Under the pieces are notes generated by a model, which saw only the letters and a program-made list of their open reading frames with translations, was not told where the DNA came from and did no database searches. 64,000 bases of DNA from Phycisphaerales bacterium. GTDB lineage: Bacteria > Planctomycetota > Phycisphaerae > Phycisphaerales > UBA1924. This document shows, piece after piece, positions 50,885-60,073 of the stretch. Position 1 is the first letter of the stretch. Every line of letters begins with the position of its first letter. The translations under genes and the position numbers were made by a program. The stretch lies in assembly GCA_040221175.1 (NCBI GenBank), contig JAVJVK010000001.1, forward strand, positions 1-64,000, in the 5' to 3' direction.

Positions 50885-51235
50885 TCAGGCTGCGGCCTCG
50901 GAATTGGCAAGCCGGACTCGATCGCATGCATCGATCAATGGCGCGGCGGCCGCGTACAGCGACGACGAATCGAAGTTTCCCGATCGGCCAAGATCGACCA
51001 GCGCGTGCTCGGCTGCCGCGGCAAACTGCCCGAGCGTCTCAAACCCATACCCGCCGGCGGCGCCCTTCAACTGGTGCGCCAGCCTGACGGCCTGGGAAAG
51101 ATCGCCGGCTTCGATCGCGCGGACAAAGTCGGCGCGTCGCTTGGGCATCTCGGCGACGAACTCCGCCACGATCTCGCCGACGTCGGGATCGTTCTCGTAC
51201 ACACTGAGCAGTGGCTCTGGACCTGGACTTGCCAT
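50885..51235 (-). CDS. Stand-alone histidine phosphotransfer (Hpt) protein
   Basis: A 116-residue Hpt domain. The phospho-accepting helix is AVRLAHQLKGAAGGYGF with His 54. The four-helix layout continues with ETLGQFAAAAEHALVDLG and PLIDACDRVRLANSEAAA. The ATG at 51235 follows aggagg. It is followed by the REC-GGDEF gene at 50853, so it likely relays phosphate to that receiver; the hybrid kinase is not in the window. Confidence 0.9.
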   Translation of the reverse strand: MASPGPEPLLSVYENDPDVGEIVAEFVAEMPKRRADFVRAIEAGDLSQAVRLAHQLKGAAGGYGFETLGQFAAAAEHALVDLGRSGNFDSSSLYAAAAPLIDACDRVRLANSEAAA

Positions 51236-51336
51236 CTCTCCGCCTCCTGTGCGTGGCTGCACCACGGTCATCGGCGGTTTTGAAAGGCAGATTCATCGCC
51301 AGATCAGCGAATGCCCCAAAAACTGTCGGCAATTGC

Positions 51337-52671
51337 TCAGGTGGTCTCGCGCAAGAGCCGGTCCGACAGCCGGCCACGGATGGCCTGAAGACCAATAAAG
51401 AGGGCCGTGTTGGCCGACCAGCGTCGGACCGAGTCTCGATCCCCGGCAAACAAAAACCGTTTGGCCACTGGACGTTGCCCCTGAATCGCGCAGCCGATCC
51501 AGACCGTACCAACCGGCTTCTCGGACGTACCGCCCCCCGGCCCGGCGACTCCTGTCACGGAGAGGGCCAGGTTTGAACCCGACCGTTCCAGGGCACCTTG
51601 AGCCATCGCCTCGGCCACGGCTCGACTGACGGCGCCGTGCTGCTGCAAGAGATCGCAGGAGACCCCAAGTTGCCGTTCCTTCATGGTATTGCTATATGTC
51701 ACCCAGCCGCCCGCGTACGCATCGGAGCTGCCGGGCTGGCTGGTGAGCAATTCTCCGACCAACCCACCCGTACACGACTCGGCGGTTGCGATCGTCATGG
51801 ATCGCTCGATCGCTTCCCGGAGCAGGAAGGCGGCCAGCGGCTCTTCCACGTAGCCGACAACATACGAGCCCGTGGCCTGCTCAATCGCCGCAACAGCTTC
51901 TTCGGCGGCGTCTGCCGCGTCCTCAGTCTCGTAGGGCCCGCATACCGGCTGAGATGGATCGACGCGGACGCGGCAGGTGACCATGCCCGACGACGCGGTC
52001 GTGCCCACGGCCGGGTTGTTGTCACGTTGCATGAAGTCGTTGATCCGGCTGGCGACCTCGCTCTCGCCCAATCCGAAGACCTGCACGAAGCGAAGCGGTG
52101 CGTGCGTGATGCCGGGTAGGGTTCGAAGCCGGGGCTCGACATGAGCCTCGAACATCGGCCGCATCTCGCGCGGCGGTCCTGGAAGGCATGCGATGACGCG
52201 GGCGAAGCCGGCATTCGCCGATGAATAAGCCATCCCCGGAGCCGTGCCTTGGGCATTCGGCAGCCTGACGGCGCCCTTGGGTCGTAGAGCCTGAACGCGG
52301 TTGGATTCCGGCATCGCTCGGCCGGCTTGGGCAAAACGGGCTTGGATCTCCGCGAGTGAGTCGGCATCCTCAACCAGCGGCTGGGCCCTGCCGGTCAAAC
52401 GCTCAAGGGCCGTGGCGAATGCCTGACGGGTCAGGTCGTCGGCGGTGGGGCCCAGCCCACCGCCGACCAGCAGGGCGTCGCTCGAAAGGGCCATTTCCTG
52501 CAGCACGCCGGCAAGCTGGTCGAGATTGTCAGGAACCGTGCGATGCTCGGTCACCAGCAGTCCAATGCATCCCAGTTGATCGGCCAGCCACTTGGAGTTT
52601 GTGTCCAGCTTTTCGCCCAGGACCAGTTCATCACCAACGGACAAGATCGCCGCTCGAGGTCGGGGTGTCAT
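51337..52671 (-). CDS. cinA: CinA-like protein, NMN deamidase and ADP-ribose pyrophosphatase domains
   Basis: A 444-residue CinA. The N-terminal COG1058 domain (SVGDELVLGEKLDTNSKWLA; GGLGPTADDLTRQAF; LPGPPREM) is the ADP-ribose pyrophosphatase half. The C-terminal NMN amidohydrolase half carries TIATAESCTGGLVGELLTSQPGSSDAYAGGW (in part ATAESCTGGLVGELLTS), YSNTMKERQLGV and TGVAGPGGGTSEKPVGTVW. CinA recycles NMN from NAD breakdown and in some species is tied to competence. It has full length. A terminator for the next gene lies upstream at 52713-52748. Confidence 0.95.
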   Translation of the reverse strand: MTPRPRAAILSVGDELVLGEKLDTNSKWLADQLGCIGLLVTEHRTVPDNLDQLAGVLQEMALSSDALLVGGGLGPTADDLTRQAFATALERLTGRAQPLVEDADSLAEIQARFAQAGRAMPESNRVQALRPKGAVRLPNAQGTAPGMAYSSANAGFARVIACLPGPPREMRPMFEAHVEPRLRTLPGITHAPLRFVQVFGLGESEVASRINDFMQRDNNPAVGTTASSGMVTCRVRVDPSQPVCGPYETEDAADAAEEAVAAIEQATGSYVVGYVEEPLAAFLLREAIERSMTIATAESCTGGLVGELLTSQPGSSDAYAGGWVTYSNTMKERQLGVSCDLLQQHGAVSRAVAEAMAQGALERSGSNLALSVTGVAGPGGGTSEKPVGTVWIGCAIQGQRPVAKRFLFAGDRDSVRRWSANTALFIGLQAIRGRLSDRLLRETT

Positions 52672-52712
52672 AGTCGCAGACGCTAGCGGTTGAGCGGTGC
52701 CTCAGCGCATGC

Positions 52713-52748
52713 AAAACCGCATGCCGGCGGGAAGCCAGCATGCGGTTT
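52713..52748 (-). terminator. Terminator-like hairpin
   Basis: Perfect 11-bp stem aaaccgcatgc (52714-52724) with gcatgcggttt (52738-52748) and a 13-nt loop. On the minus strand it is followed by a short TTTT tract (complement of 52713-52716). It should end the PEP-CTERM gene transcript (stop at 52789) before cinA. Confidence 0.75.
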
Positions 52749-52788
52749 CGGTTTATCGTACGATCACACCGTCGGGGAGGGCGGTGGT

Positions 52789-53475
52789 TCAGACCACGCG
52801 GCGACGGCGGACGGCTGCCACGCCGAACAAGCCGGCCATGGCAAGGGCGCCCGCACCCGGAAGCGGGATGGCGACCATGTACAGGATGCTCTGGCGATCG
52901 GCGCCGGTCATGACGCTGGTCAGGTTCAGGGCACGCACGCGGCCCACGGAGGCGGTGGTGCCCCAGACCGAGTCAACCAGCGACTGGGCGGTGGCGCTCA
53001 GGAACGCGAAGTTCGCGCTCGAGTCGCTGGCCGAGGCGGCCGAAAAATCGACCGCGCCCAGTTCCTCTTCAAGGTACCAGAACGCGTCCTGGACGGCGTT
53101 GTTGAACTCGCGATCGGTCATCCCGCCCATCGGGCCAATGGCGCCCGAAAGAAACTGCCGATACAGTTCGGCGGTCTCGGCGCTCAGCGGGTCGGGGCTG
53201 CCGCCGCCAACGCCGCCGGAGCGAACCGACGTGCTGATATCGTAGTTGTACGTCGATTCGGCGATCGTCTCGTCGTACTCAAGGCAGAAAGAACTGAAGC
53301 TGCCCAACGAACCGGTGACGAGGAACTCGCCGCCACGGTTGCGCTCGACGGTGCCGGGCGCGCCGGGAAGCGGGTCATGGCGACTTCCAGGACCAAACTC
53401 GATGGTGACGGTGCTGGCGCTTGCAGCCACGGCCGTCAGGGCGACCGCCAGGCCGCCGATGATCGTCTTCTTCAT
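52789..53475 (-). CDS. PEP-CTERM protein with candidate Cys-Gln thioester
   Basis: A 228-residue exported protein. Signal peptide MKKTIIGGLAVALTAVAASAS. The C-terminus is a PEP-CTERM-type sorting signal: IPLPGAGALAMAGLFGVAAV and then RRRR, the substrate mark for exosortase. The centre resembles a common PEP-CTERM class in which FCLEYDE (Cys 64) and later NNAVQDAFWYLEEE (Gln 129) sit around DPLSAETAELYRQFLSG; that Cys and Gln may form an internal thioester as in adhesins. A promoter-like pair precedes it at 53569-53598. The gene sits just beyond the long TPR gene of the exosortase locus. Confidence 0.88.
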   Translation of the reverse strand: MKKTIIGGLAVALTAVAASASTVTIEFGPGSRHDPLPGAPGTVERNRGGEFLVTGSLGSFSSFCLEYDETIAESTYNYDISTSVRSGGVGGGSPDPLSAETAELYRQFLSGAIGPMGGMTDREFNNAVQDAFWYLEEELGAVDFSAASASDSSANFAFLSATAQSLVDSVWGTTASVGRVRALNLTSVMTGADRQSILYMVAIPLPGAGALAMAGLFGVAAVRRRRVV

Positions 53476-53568
53476 TTTGAAACTCCCTCCGGACGGAAAC
53501 CGCAAATCTCTTCTTTCCCGTTCGACGCAAACACGGCACCCGATGCACGCGGCACACCGAACACTCAA

Positions 53569-53598
53569 AGAATACCACAGGATTGTGGTCCTTTGCAA
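53569..53598 (-). promoter_or_regulatory. Sigma-70-like promoter with spacer palindrome
   Basis: On the minus strand -35 TTGCAA (53593-53598), an 18-bp spacer and -10 TATTCT (53569-53574). It lies about 95 bp ahead of the PEP-CTERM start, inside an AT-richer 198-bp gap. The spacer contains the inverted repeat CCACA-ATCC-TGTGG, a candidate operator. Confidence 0.5.
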
Positions 53599-53673
53599 GC
53601 GCAAGTACGTGTATTTAGTCACGCTTATCTGCGACCAACACGAGTCTTCACGCTTTGTTTGGGTTTAAATAGG

Positions 53674-56600
53674 TTATCCTGTCCCGAGAACCCGTTGCAG
53701 GGCTTCATAGCGATCGGCGTTCGTCTTGGTCCACGTGCTGTCCGGGCGCAGACGATTCAGTTCCAGCCGGGCCTCGGACTGCTGCTCGTTGGCCACGAGG
53801 GCCTCGATACGGCCCAGGCGCAGCGACGTCGTGCTGGCGATGCGGAGCCCCGAGTCGAACGCCCGCAGAGCCCCCTGGGCATCTCCCGTAGCAAGAAGCG
53901 CCATACCCAGCGTGTGGTGGTACGTGGCCAGGTTCCCCGTAGGTTCATTCCGACCCTGCGATGCCACAATGGCTTCACGGGCCATGGTGATCGCTCTGGT
54001 GTGCTCGCCAAGGTGATTCGTCAGCAGCCACGCCGCATTGTTCAGCAACGCGGGAATCCGCCGGCCGGCCATCTGCATGGCCTGCTCGTACGCGGCGACG
54101 GCCTGTTCGTAGGCCCCGGTCGCCTCGAGCGCTGTGGCGAGGATCGCTCGGAGTTGCCAGGTATCCCTTTCCGTGCCCTTGGCCGACTCGGCCATCGCAA
54201 TAGCGTAGTTGGCAAACTCTGGGTTGCTCGTGCGATTGGCAAGGCTCATCCACGACGAGGCCAAGGTCGCCACGCCGGTTGCCGAGTCGGCCAACCGTGG
54301 CTCGACTTGTTCCAGCCACGCCTTCGCCCGTGCGACGTTCTCGCTGTTGGGGGGCGCAACCGCCGCCATCGAAGCCTTGAACTCGGCCCATCGGGCCTCG
54401 CTCCCGGGCAACTGGTCCAGAAGATCGCCTGCCGCTGCCATCTGGTCGTTGAGCGTCAGCGATTCGATCAACGTCTGCAATGCGATCGCGTTTGTGACAG
54501 GATCCGCGAGCATCTGATCGGATAGCGGCTGCAAGAGGTTGATGGCTCGTCCGATGTTGCCGCGACGGAACTCTGCGATGCCCAAGGCGATCGAAGCGTC
54601 GGCCTGACCCTTGGCGTCTTGAGCCAGGGATCGCCAGCGATCGGCCATCCCCGCCGCATCGTCGTAGCTCTCAAGCCGGAAGAGCAATTGCGTCGCGTCA
54701 CGTGCCGGACGCGCATCGCCCGGCATCGCACCGACCGCATCGCGAGCACGCTGCACGGCCCGCTGGGGCTGGTTCAGTTCCTCATATGCGGCGATGATGA
54801 GTGGCCATACTGGATAGAGCGTCGCGCGACGCTTTGAGAGTTCGTCCAGTTGGGCCGCTGCCTGAACCAGATCGATGTCGCCCTTGACGTATCTGTCAGC
54901 GATCGCGCTCAGTTCGGCCATGCCGGGGTCGGCGTCGTCTCGGTTCCCCGTCGATGCCGCAAAGCGCGCCATTCTCGTGAAGGGAGACATCTCTCCCGAT
55001 TGCGTGATCGAGTCGCGGAATGTGGTCAGCGATGCACTTTCGGGCAGCGCCGAGATGCCTTGCTCGAGCACCGACACCGCCTCGTCGATCCGTTCGGCAC
55101 CCACCAGCAGTCGGGCGGCCTCCTGCCACAGATCGGCGTCGTTCGACGCCTCAGCCTCGGCGACGAGGTATTGGACTGCCTCGTCGGTCCGCTCATGCTC
55201 GGCGAGGAATCTCGCCACCACGAGTTGCCGTTTGCCCGCGTCGGATTCCGCCGGCAGCGCCTGGAGACGCTCCAGCCCTTCATCGAATCGGCCGACACGT
55301 GCCAGCAAGCGGGCAGCGAAGATCTCCGCTTCGGGCGGCAACTCCACCTGAAGGGCTGCGATCTCATCTTCACGAAGTGGAATCCCAGAGCCCATCGCCC
55401 GGGTTTCGACGCCGGCGCGAAGCACGTAGCGTGGCACCCCCGCGTCGGCCAGCGCAGCGACGTCGCGCGATGCAAGATCCCGCATGCCCTGCCGGTCCAG
55501 CAGGCGCAGACGCACCTGGCGTTGCGACAGCGAAACATTGCCCTGGTCGGCGAACTTCCGTAACAGGGTGGCAGCCTCGTTGGCGCGGCCCGTATCCTGG
55601 AGCCGAAGGATCAGTCGTGGCAGTGCGGCCAGCGGATCGTTGCCATCAGCGGCCCGACGCAGTGCGTCCAGTTCCGACTCGAGCGGGCCAAGTCGCTCGT
55701 AGGCGTCGGCCGCAAGCAGAAACGCCCGGGTGTCCCTCTTGCCGCGATCGGTGCGGAAGACCTCGCCCAACAGGGCCACGGCGGCGCTGGCCCCTTCAGC
55801 CGAATCGTCTCGCTCCAGGAGACGGCGTGCCTCGAAGATGCGACCCTCGGTGCCCGCTTCACCCTGGGTCTCGCGAAGCCGGTTGATAACCAACCCCGCG
55901 CGATCCAGGTCGTTCCAGATCACCGGGCTGTTGAGGATCGCAAGTTGGATCTGCTGATCGCCGGAATTTGCAGCCGAAATGCGATCCAGCGTTTCGAGGC
56001 TCTGCGCGTCGTCGATCGTGTTGGCCAACTGCACGCGTGCCAGCGCCCACTGCTGCTCCGTGCCACCCACAGGGTCGCCGGCGCGCTGCTCCAACAGTGC
56101 ACGACCCGCGGCCGCATCACCGAGGATGGCAAGGCCCGAGGCAGCCGCGGCGACCTGTGGAGCCGTGGTGGCCGTCTCGGCGACGCGATCGACCACGGCT
56201 CGCGCGACGGCCGGATCGAACGGCTCAAGGCCAGCCGCAAACTGGATGGCCGACATCGCAGCTTGGGCCGCTTCGGTCTCGGCCAAACGGTTGCCCAGTT
56301 CGACCGCGAACTCAAGATCACGCGTCGCGACGGCAAAACGTCCGGCCATTGCAAGTGCAATCGGATTCTCGGGTTGCTTGGTGAGCACCTCGTCGATTTT
56401 CTCGGCGAACTTCGGGTCGAGGTTGTCGGCCTTCTCGGCAATCCGCGAGACGATCTCCGAGAACAACTGGCTGCCGCCGGGTACGTCCTTCAAGCGATCA
56501 TCAGCGCTAAACACACGAAGAGCATCCTCGACGCGATCCATGAGCACCAGCGTGCTGGCGAGCATGAATCGAGCGCGCCTCCAACTTGGCTGCTGCCCCA

Positions 56601-57879
56601 AGCCGGCAAGACGATCGGTCGCGTCACGGAGATTCCGGCGATCGATGTCAGCCAGCGCGTCGTAGTAAACCGCGACCGCGTCGGGCCCGAGCATATTGGA
56701 CACCGTGGCGCCGTCGGTCACCAGGGGCTGCTCGTCCGCGGGCAGGCCGGCCGCACGTCGTTCCGCGGCAGTGAACACCATCCGCCAGCCCTCGGCGCGA
56801 GCGCGATCCTCGTCCGTCACGAGATCCTCGAATGCTGCACGCAACTCGGCCGCTTCGGCGTGGTAGCCGAGATCGATGGCGCCCAGCACGCCCCAGGCAA
56901 ACACCGCTTCGGTTTCGGGCGTGGTGTTCAGCGCTCGAAGCGCATGGTCGACGGCGCCCTGAGGGTCTCCATCGCGCCAGGCCCGGCCCGCGGCGACGAC
57001 CGAGAGCGACGGCGCCATCGCGTCGTCTTCCAGCCAGCGCACGAGCCATGTCTGGGATTGATCGTACAGCGACCAGTTCCTCGTGACGGCCGCGATAAGC
57101 TCCGTGGACTCCAGCAGCATGCGGGCCCCCGAACCTTCGGTCGGGCCGGACTCGGCTGCCTGCGTGAGCAGGTCGGTCGCCTCGGCCACTCGGCCCGCGT
57201 CGAACTCGACCGAAGCACGGAGCACCGCTAGAGACGTTGTGCCCTCGTGCTGGGGCGCAACCTCCTGCTCGATGTACTCTCGCTGCAGCCGTGCGTTCCG
57301 CTGGAGTCTTCGATAGACCCGCAACATCTCCAGATGAGACTCGATCGAGCCCTCCTGCGCTTCCACGAACGCACGGGCCGCTTCCAGAGCATCCTCGCTG
57401 GCATTTCGCTGGAGGTGTGCTTCGATTCGATTGCGAGCAAAGCGGGCATTGGCAGGCTGGCGTTCCAGCAACTCGGTGGCACGCTGGGCGAGTTCTCGCC
57501 AGTTGCCAAGCTGCGCATGGATGTCGAGCAGGATCTCACGGGCCTTGTCGTTCTCCGGATCGAGTTCGATTGCACGATCCAGGTAGCTCCGGGCCGCGAT
57601 CAGGTGCTTGCCGTTCGGCTCCACCACGTGCCGCTGCGCATCGCCCAGCGCGGTGAGCGCCTCGGCTTGCGGGCCCTTGATGCGCAGGTGGGTGCCCAGC
57701 TTGCGACGCGCAAGCGGATAGTCGCCCGCCTCGTACGCGGCCAGCCCCTCGGTCAGCGAGGTCTCGGCCAAGCGCTCCCGCTGCATCTTGCGTACGGCGG
57801 TGCCGCCCACACCGGCCGCGACGACCGTGCCGCCCACGATTCCAAGAACGATCAAGCGACGCCTGGTTCGCCGGTTCAT
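53674..57879 (-). CDS. Very large TPR-repeat protein of the exosortase locus
   Basis: A 1401-residue protein. Basic N-terminus MNRRTRRR is followed by a signal anchor (LIVLGIVGGTVVAAGVGGTAV). The rest is an array of TPR-like helices (EGLAAYEAGDYPLARRKLGT; AARSYLDRAIELDPENDKAR; GAYEQAVAAYEQAMQMAGRR; DAQGALRAFDSGLRIASTTS). This matches PrsT-type TPR proteins of PEP-CTERM/exosortase EPS loci (usually 900 residues), but no lipobox is seen, and it is longer. Ggaggg precedes the ATG. Downstream is the PEP-CTERM gene; upstream, 61 bp away, is the Wzz-CpsD gene. Confidence 0.85.
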   Translation of the reverse strand: MNRRTRRRLIVLGIVGGTVVAAGVGGTAVRKMQRERLAETSLTEGLAAYEAGDYPLARRKLGTHLRIKGPQAEALTALGDAQRHVVEPNGKHLIAARSYLDRAIELDPENDKAREILLDIHAQLGNWRELAQRATELLERQPANARFARNRIEAHLQRNASEDALEAARAFVEAQEGSIESHLEMLRVYRRLQRNARLQREYIEQEVAPQHEGTTSLAVLRASVEFDAGRVAEATDLLTQAAESGPTEGSGARMLLESTELIAAVTRNWSLYDQSQTWLVRWLEDDAMAPSLSVVAAGRAWRDGDPQGAVDHALRALNTTPETEAVFAWGVLGAIDLGYHAEAAELRAAFEDLVTDEDRARAEGWRMVFTAAERRAAGLPADEQPLVTDGATVSNMLGPDAVAVYYDALADIDRRNLRDATDRLAGLGQQPSWRRARFMLASTLVLMDRVEDALRVFSADDRLKDVPGGSQLFSEIVSRIAEKADNLDPKFAEKIDEVLTKQPENPIALAMAGRFAVATRDLEFAVELGNRLAETEAAQAAMSAIQFAAGLEPFDPAVARAVVDRVAETATTAPQVAAAASGLAILGDAAAGRALLEQRAGDPVGGTEQQWALARVQLANTIDDAQSLETLDRISAANSGDQQIQLAILNSPVIWNDLDRAGLVINRLRETQGEAGTEGRIFEARRLLERDDSAEGASAAVALLGEVFRTDRGKRDTRAFLLAADAYERLGPLESELDALRRAADGNDPLAALPRLILRLQDTGRANEAATLLRKFADQGNVSLSQRQVRLRLLDRQGMRDLASRDVAALADAGVPRYVLRAGVETRAMGSGIPLREDEIAALQVELPPEAEIFAARLLARVGRFDEGLERLQALPAESDAGKRQLVVARFLAEHERTDEAVQYLVAEAEASNDADLWQEAARLLVGAERIDEAVSVLEQGISALPESASLTTFRDSITQSGEMSPFTRMARFAASTGNRDDADPGMAELSAIADRYVKGDIDLVQAAAQLDELSKRRATLYPVWPLIIAAYEELNQPQRAVQRARDAVGAMPGDARPARDATQLLFRLESYDDAAGMADRWRSLAQDAKGQADASIALGIAEFRRGNIGRAINLLQPLSDQMLADPVTNAIALQTLIESLTLNDQMAAAGDLLDQLPGSEARWAEFKASMAAVAPPNSENVARAKAWLEQVEPRLADSATGVATLASSWMSLANRTSNPEFANYAIAMAESAKGTERDTWQLRAILATALEATGAYEQAVAAYEQAMQMAGRRIPALLNNAAWLLTNHLGEHTRAITMAREAIVASQGRNEPTGNLATYHHTLGMALLATGDAQGALRAFDSGLRIASTTSLRLGRIEALVANEQQSEARLELNRLRPDSTWTKTNADRYEALQRVLGTG

Positions 57880-57940
57880 GGAGCGAACCTCCCTTCCATG
57901 AAGTCCTGCGTCCTGGCCGGACGAATTGTGTTATTCGCGT

Positions 57941-60073
57941 TCATGCGCTTGACGAGACGCTCTGGGCCTGCTCGGCCTCGGGCCGCGATGCCATCCGCGA
58001 GCGGAAGCTGATGGACGCCGCGCTCGTGCTGCGTTCGATGTCAGCCCGGGCCGCCCGATTGAAGACCATTCCGATACGACCGGCGTGGAATCGGTGCAGG
58101 CGATCGATGGCCACCTTCACCAGCCGCGTGTTCTGCCCGCGCGACACGACCAGCACCACCTGATCGACGTGGGGAACCACCGCGTTGGCCTCCAGGCTGC
58201 CAAGGATCGGTCCCGTGTCGACCACGATTGCGTCGTAGCGGGTCCGCAGCGATGCCAGCAGATCGCCCATCGCCTGGCTGGACAGACGCTCGGCATCGAA
58301 GCCTTCGGCCACGCCGGCGGGCATCAGATCCAGGTTTTCTCGGCCCTCGACCTCGTGGATCTGGCCGTTGTCGTGCGCACTGGCGATGCGATCGGTCAGG
58401 CCCGCCAGACGCCGAGCCGAGAGCCGGCCCGTCACGCCACGACCGATCAGATCGGCATCGATCAGCAAGGTCGAGCGACCGGCCCTGGCCATCGATGCAG
58501 CCAGGGCCGCTGCCAGCGTGCTCTTGCCCTCGGCAGCCATGGCGCTGGTCACGACGATCACCCGTGCGTTGCCCTTGTGTGGCACCGACTCGAGCAGGCT
58601 GCGGATCTGGTGCACGCCGGCCTGCGCGGCTTCGTCGTCTTCGATACGGCCTTCCTCCACCTGTGGCACGAGCCCGAGGACCGGCGGAGCCGCCGACTCT
58701 TCTTCGAGGTCGGCCACGTAGCGATAACGCGGGTGCAGCAGGCCATATCCGGCAAAAGCGGCCAGAGACAGCCCGAATCCACCCATCGCGCCCACGGCCG
58801 CCAGTGGCAGTCGGCGGTCTTCGCTGGGCTGGAAGGGCGTCTCGGCCTGCTGGGCGATGCGGATGCGGCCCTCGTTTGAGGCTTGCCGCTCGGTCGTCAA
58901 CGCCTCGATTTCCTTCGCCGCCAGGTCGAATCGCTCCTGGGCGGCTTGAGCCTCGACCTCGTATGTGCGGATATCCAGCGCTACCTCGGCCAGGTTCTTT
59001 GCTTCCGCTGCGCGTTCGGCCTTGATTTTCCTGAGCGATTCAAGGCGGATGCCAAGCCCGCCCAGCCCGGCGCCGTTGCCAATGCCCAGATCCATCTCTT
59101 CCAGGACGATCATGCGCTCATTGATGCGCTTGTTCACTGAAGCCAATTCATCGCTGGCCGCAAGATAGTCGGGATGGCGGTCCGTCACGCGGCTGAGCAT
59201 GGCCGACATCGATTGCTCGAGATCCCGTCGCTGGCTCACCAGCGCGGCCATGTCAGGATCGATCTGGGCATAGTCGTTGGGCGTCAGTTCACGCTCGGGC
59301 TCGCCGTCCTGGGCTGCGGCTGGTTCGACGAGCGTTGGGCGCTCGATCTCGAGCGCCTGGATCTGCCTTTCGATCGCCTCGAGTTGTTGCTGCACGAACA
59401 GCCGGCGACGATCCAGGTCGACCGTACCCTGGCCCTCGGCGAGCCGGCGTGCCTGGGCCAGCGCGGCATCGCGATCACGCCGTGCGATGTCCCGAATTCC
59501 CTCCAACTGCGTTATCTGTCGATCCCAGACCTCATTGCCTTCTTCTTTAGCGATTGTTGCGTAAGAGTTAAGGATCGTCTCGGCCGCGTCCTTGGCCAGC
59601 CGGGGGTCTCGCATCGTGACCCGCAGGTAGATCTCGCGGCTGCCCCTGGGTACGGAGACTTCCGAGGCGCGTTGAAGCCGGATCCAGTTGGGCTGGCCCG
59701 CGGGCAACTTGCCCACCTTGGTCAACTCGTCGGCCGCGGCCTGCATCACACGCGGGCTCTGCAGCGTCGTTGCCTGCGAACGCACGAACGAGTCGAACGA
59801 AGCGATCTGCTCATTGAACTCGGTGTCGTAGATCAGGCGACGCCCGGCTGGGTCGATGCTGATCACTCCCGTGCTCGTGTACACCGGCGCCATTAGGTTG
59901 TAACCAACCAGCGCACCGGGCACCGCCAGGATGGCGCCAATCGCAGCGGCGAGCAGGTACCGACCGCGCAGGGCGCGGTGCACCATCAGGATCGGGTTGC
60001 TGGTCTGCCCGTGGCGCGGAGCCTCCTCGGGCTCCATCCACGCGTCCAGATGCGGATCCTGCTGGCTGCTCAC
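57941..60073 (-). CDS. Wzz-type chain-length regulator fused to CpsD-like ATPase
   Basis: A 710-residue polysaccharide co-polymerase. Wzz domain: transmembrane helix near 37-58 (RYLLAAAIGAILAVPGALVG), periplasmic coiled coils, and a second helix after ERRLPLAAVGAMGG. The C-terminal ATPase of the BY-kinase family has Walker A TSAMAAEGKST (509-519), A-prime LLIDADL (Asp 539/541) and Walker B IVVDTGPI (Asp 619). The usual C-terminal tyrosine cluster is missing; the tail is Ser/Gln-rich. It starts with GTG at 60073, overlapping the EpsI gene as GTGA. Likely controls exopolysaccharide length. Confidence 0.88.
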   Translation of the reverse strand: MSSQQDPHLDAWMEPEEAPRHGQTSNPILMVHRALRGRYLLAAAIGAILAVPGALVGYNLMAPVYTSTGVISIDPAGRRLIYDTEFNEQIASFDSFVRSQATTLQSPRVMQAAADELTKVGKLPAGQPNWIRLQRASEVSVPRGSREIYLRVTMRDPRLAKDAAETILNSYATIAKEEGNEVWDRQITQLEGIRDIARRDRDAALAQARRLAEGQGTVDLDRRRLFVQQQLEAIERQIQALEIERPTLVEPAAAQDGEPERELTPNDYAQIDPDMAALVSQRRDLEQSMSAMLSRVTDRHPDYLAASDELASVNKRINERMIVLEEMDLGIGNGAGLGGLGIRLESLRKIKAERAAEAKNLAEVALDIRTYEVEAQAAQERFDLAAKEIEALTTERQASNEGRIRIAQQAETPFQPSEDRRLPLAAVGAMGGFGLSLAAFAGYGLLHPRYRYVADLEEESAAPPVLGLVPQVEEGRIEDDEAAQAGVHQIRSLLESVPHKGNARVIVVTSAMAAEGKSTLAAALAASMARAGRSTLLIDADLIGRGVTGRLSARRLAGLTDRIASAHDNGQIHEVEGRENLDLMPAGVAEGFDAERLSSQAMGDLLASLRTRYDAIVVDTGPILGSLEANAVVPHVDQVVLVVSRGQNTRLVKVAIDRLHRFHAGRIGMVFNRAARADIERSTSAASISFRSRMASRPEAEQAQSVSSSA

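Noticed and set aside
52690-54525. A 611-codon open frame on the plus strand
   Set aside because: It crosses the PEP-CTERM gene, its promoter gap and the end of the TPR gene, all well supported on the minus strand.
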